The position numbers and the translations under genes were made by a program. DNA of 64,000 bases from Prosopocoilus inquinatus (lineage: Eukaryota; Arthropoda; Insecta; Coleoptera; Lucanidae). Every line of letters begins with the position of its first letter. The first letter of the stretch is position 1. The stretch lies in NCBI GenBank assembly GCA_036172665.1, contig CM069870.1, positions 40,816,001 through 40,880,000 of the forward strand, written 5' to 3'. Below the pieces are notes generated by a model. The model was not told the DNA's origin. It made no database searches and saw only the letters and a list, made by a program, of their open reading frames with translations. Of this stretch, positions 61,489-64,000 are shown piece after piece.

Positions 61489-62627
61489 GCAAGACCTGAA
61501 GACATACATAATCCAGGATATGTGGAAGCAGCTGCGACAGAAACGGCATCTTGCTTTCTGTTTTTGGATAAGCTATTTGATAGCGTAAACGGTTTGAGCT
61601 TATCTACTCGACATGACAAAGTACTACGATGTGTTTTTCGCAATGGATCTGCACACTTTGCGTTCTGTGAGAAAGCAATTTCAGTTTTAAGGAGTATGCA
61701 TTTTGTTGATGCAAAAGGTGCGAGACGACGTCCCCCAACGTTAGATAGTTGGATTACAAGCATCCAGGGAATTAGAAGTATTTGGGGAAAATTACAGCAA
61801 CATGGTTTCCGGTATTTAGTACTCCGTAATTTCAACCAAGACCCATTAGAAAATTTTTTTGGATGTGTACGAAGCCACGGCGTGCGAAATATTAACCCCA
61901 CTCCTTCTTCATTCCAAAGCAGTTTTAAAACGTTATTACTTAACAGTATGATAACTGTTTCTTCAGTTGGGCGAAATTGTGAGGATGATCATACTACAGA
62001 TCTTCTGGACAACAGTCTTGACTTTTTCAACTCCATTTGCCAAAGAAATGATGATGATCAACCAGGTTTCCCACATAAGTACGCACCACTAGCATGTCCA
62101 GATATGAGTAAACAATTTCGTGATGTAGTGAATTTGCAAGTTCAAACAACAATGTATGTGGTTGGATATATTATCTTCAAATTGAAAAAAGACGTTTTTC
62201 AACAATGTGCGTTTTGTAATGACCAATTATTGTCACAACAAGAAGGCGATTCTCATTTATTGATTACAATTCCTGAGTATGGAGATGGAAAAAGCTAATG
62301 TTACCCTACAGCATTACCTGTGAGAGTTTTTGAATCTATCACGCAAGTTAGAAAAATGTATGTTTTCAAATTGGAGTTAAAGATCAAGTTAAACGGCAAG
62401 TTCTCTGTGCAATACCTGAGAATATTAACTGGCTGCCATGTATCAGGCATCCAAATGTACGTGATCAATTTATTGATGTTTCAATATGTACAATGTTGTA
62501 CCATTGGTGTAAAATACTCAACCGCCGTTTGAATGGTACTGATTTACGTGTATGTGATACCACTGATACGATACATTTAAATGGCATAACTTATTATAAT
62601 AAACATTGTAAATATCGGCATATATAG
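61489..62627 (+). pseudogene. P-type transposase 3' exon, third acidic residue and C-terminus
   Basis: After acceptor TTTTTCAG an open stretch to 62298 includes RPEDIHNPGYVEAAATETAS, LDSWITSIQGIRSIWGKLQQ, the catalytic Glu in DPLENFFGCVR, and ACPDMSKQFRDVVNLQ with the CAFCNDQLL motif. From 62285 the frame breaks, but the family C-terminus is still legible in other frames: FLNLSRKLEKCMF near 62330-62365 and INWLPCIRHPNVRDQFIDVS to a TAG near 62627. The C-terminal lesions suggest inactivity. Confidence 0.85.
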
Positions 62628-63041
62628 ATTGTATACTTTAATGTATATATGTGTAAATTATTTAAATGCTGATATGTATAATACTGTGCGATCCAATGTT
62701 TTGTAAGTAAGGGGCGGTTACGAAAATTATTGTTTGGAAATTCTTTTTTCTTTTAAGGCCAGTTGTACCAAGGAGCTTTAAGGTGGCGTTCTCTTCACTT
62801 TGAACCTGGTCCAGTTGAACGTGGGTTTAAATCTCTTTGGCAAACTGCCATTAGTCGTACACAGTTTTATATAGAGAGCGCTTTATAGTTTCTTCTGAAC
62901 GTTCTCTATATACTTTCTTGCATACTATTTGTTATTATGTTATTGAGTCTGGACCTACTGAGGTATTTATAGCAATAGATTATTATTCATTTCCTATATT
63001 GGATTGATTCGACCTTTACTTGGTGAAAATTAATATCCACA
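62628..63041. other. Non-coding flank of the P-type element
   Basis: Holds a strong hairpin at 62868-62912 (TATATAGAGAGCG against CGTTCTCTATATA). No gene seen. The element's right end may lie here. Confidence 0.35.
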
Positions 63042-63202
63042 TTAATTAGTTAATCAAACAGTTTTTTTTTTTTTTAATTTTCACTGAAACTCAGTTCATT
63101 AGTATATCTGATGAAGACACTGTGTGTCGAAACAATTATCAAACGTTATTAATAATAAACAGTGAAAATTGAAAAGAAAACTGTGTTTGATTAACTAATT
63201 AA
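63042..63202. mobile_element. Palindromic segment with hammerhead-like core
   Basis: Arms TTAATTAGTTAATCAAAC and the inverse, then nested ATTTTCACTG/CAGTGAAAAT, enclose CTGATGA (63108-63114), a 5-bp stem GACAC/GTGTC with a TGT loop, and GAAAC (63129-63133). CTGATGA-stem-GAAA is the conserved core of hammerhead ribozymes, known from Penelope-like and other retroelements. One extra A follows CTGATGA, and stems I and III are not clear. No reverse transcriptase is nearby. Confidence 0.4.
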
Positions 63203-64000
63203 AATTCATTTTCTAATGCAAGGGGAAGATTACGAATTCCACATTTGATTATATTGCAGTTAAAGTTGTTCACAACTGTCATTTTCAATAACTTAAAATA
63301 ATGAATGTTATAACTATATTTTGTGTTTTTCTTTTGAATACATTTTTACTTTTCATGTTGTGTTTATGATTTCTGTCCCTCGAGTTTATATCGCGTCGTA
63401 TTTTATAAGCATTTTCTAAAAAGTACGATGTAATTTTCATCAGTCGTACAAACAACAAATAATGCAAAATAAAAACAAAATAGAATTTAATTTGAAGGCT
63501 TCCGCGGACATAGTTCATGGTAGTAAGGGCTTCTGGTTTGCTCCGCGTCACGAAAGGCAGAACAAACCTTTGTGACGTGGTGCAAACCCGAAACCCTTGC
63601 TACTTCAAAATAGAAACACAGAAAAAAGATTTCATAATGCGCGCCTTTTCTTTTAGTTTTGCGTCCTAGCACCAATATATAGCGCCTTTTATTATGCTTT
63701 CCCTGTTTAACATTGACTGTCTCATCTTTTATAGTTATGATCTGTGGTTCCAAAGAGGGAGCAACACTACTGTTATTTGCAGTGCTGCCAATCGTATTAA
63801 CTCTGAAATCCCGAAAATTCTAATGAAAATTCCCGTTTTTTCGCGCGCATTGAAAAATTACTAAATACCGGGTGTCCAGCAATTGTTGGACAGGGGTTCC
63901 CAACATTTTTTTAAACATCGACCTCTGACAAGGAAATAAAAATTTCCATCTACCCCCTTTCGAATTTAATTAATATTTCTAAAACAGTAGGTGCAGATAT
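63203..64000. other. Non-coding right end with a possible element start at 63866
   Basis: An 88-codon minus-strand open frame at 63753-63487 resembles no family and is not called. TACCGGGTGTCCAGCAATTG at 63866 has the same terminal style as the ACCGGGTGTCCC elements but diverges at once; the window ends before it can be classified. Confidence 0.35.

Larger units (their letters stand above)
56452..62627 (+). pseudogene. P-superfamily (THAP9-like) transposase gene, interrupted
   Basis: A multi-exon P-element-type transposase: THAP zinc finger (56452-56706), two small linker exons (about 57340-57474 and 57584-57652), a large RNase H-like exon beginning near 58031 and resuming after an insertion at 61236-61430, and a final exon from about 61489. 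First acidic block IFDEMQLSS near 58618, second ICDQGTSN near 58890, third NFNQDPLENFFGCVRSHG near 61835, matching the P-element DDE/D layout with an insertion domain between the second and third. A 2.16-kb element interrupts it, and the 3' end after 62280 has a frame change at GGAAAAAGC, a TGA and another shift. Element TIRs were not found, so a domesticated origin cannot be excluded. Confidence 0.85.

Noticed and set aside
63487..63753. 88-codon minus-strand open frame as a gene or first exon
   Set aside because: No domain, no supporting splice context within the window, and no similarity to anything I recognise.

Overview
The window is AT-rich nuclear DNA from an insect. The evidence is a spliced nuclear receptor of the arthropod Hr96 type, together with Ty3/Gypsy, Tc1/mariner, hAT and P-superfamily transposons and many palindromic non-autonomous elements. 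I cannot name the order or species from the sequence. Almost everything except one host gene is repetitive.

Layout. (1) 19-21523: eight head-to-tail units of 2565-3012 bp. Each unit holds a solo long terminal repeat (LTR) with intact 4-bp target duplications (TGAG) and an internal 149-bp minisatellite, plus two small palindromic elements. The LTR belongs to the retrotransposon found at 49871-56274, so a solo LTR landed in one unit and the composite was then tandemly amplified. (2) 21531-25736: palindromic DNA elements. (3) 26920-48928, minus strand: the Hr96 gene, five coding exons (755, 220, 219, 213 and 198 bp; total 1605 bp, 534 codons plus stop), apparently intact. Its 7.4-kb intron 4 holds a Tc1 pseudogene, a 2.5-kb foldback element with 158-bp repeats, and several copies of a palindromic family ending in ACCGGGTGTCCC. 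Its 12.3-kb intron 2 holds a second Tc1 relic, a broken plus-strand Ty3/Gypsy element, palindromic elements and a broken hAT transposase. (4) 49871-56274, minus strand: a complete LTR retrotransposon with 1788-bp LTRs and 4-bp GTAT target duplications. Its LTRs differ at only about eleven sites, but its gag-pol interior is decayed. It lies 0.94 kb upstream of Hr96 in the same orientation. (5) 56452-62627, plus strand: a THAP-domain P-superfamily transposase gene with introns. It is interrupted by a 2.16-kb element with 685-bp terminal inverted repeats (TIRs) and a TA target duplication, and has further lesions near its 3' end. (6) 62628-64000: non-coding, with a palindromic segment carrying a hammerhead-like core.

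Function. Hr96 is the only gene I believe serves the host. It is a ligand-responsive transcription factor of the DAF-12/PXR-like group, linked in insects to xenobiotic and lipid metabolism. The rest is a layered record of transposition: DNA elements nested in introns, elements nested in elements, and one LTR family that exists both as a recent complete insertion and as a satellite component. No rRNA, tRNA or CRISPR feature was seen.
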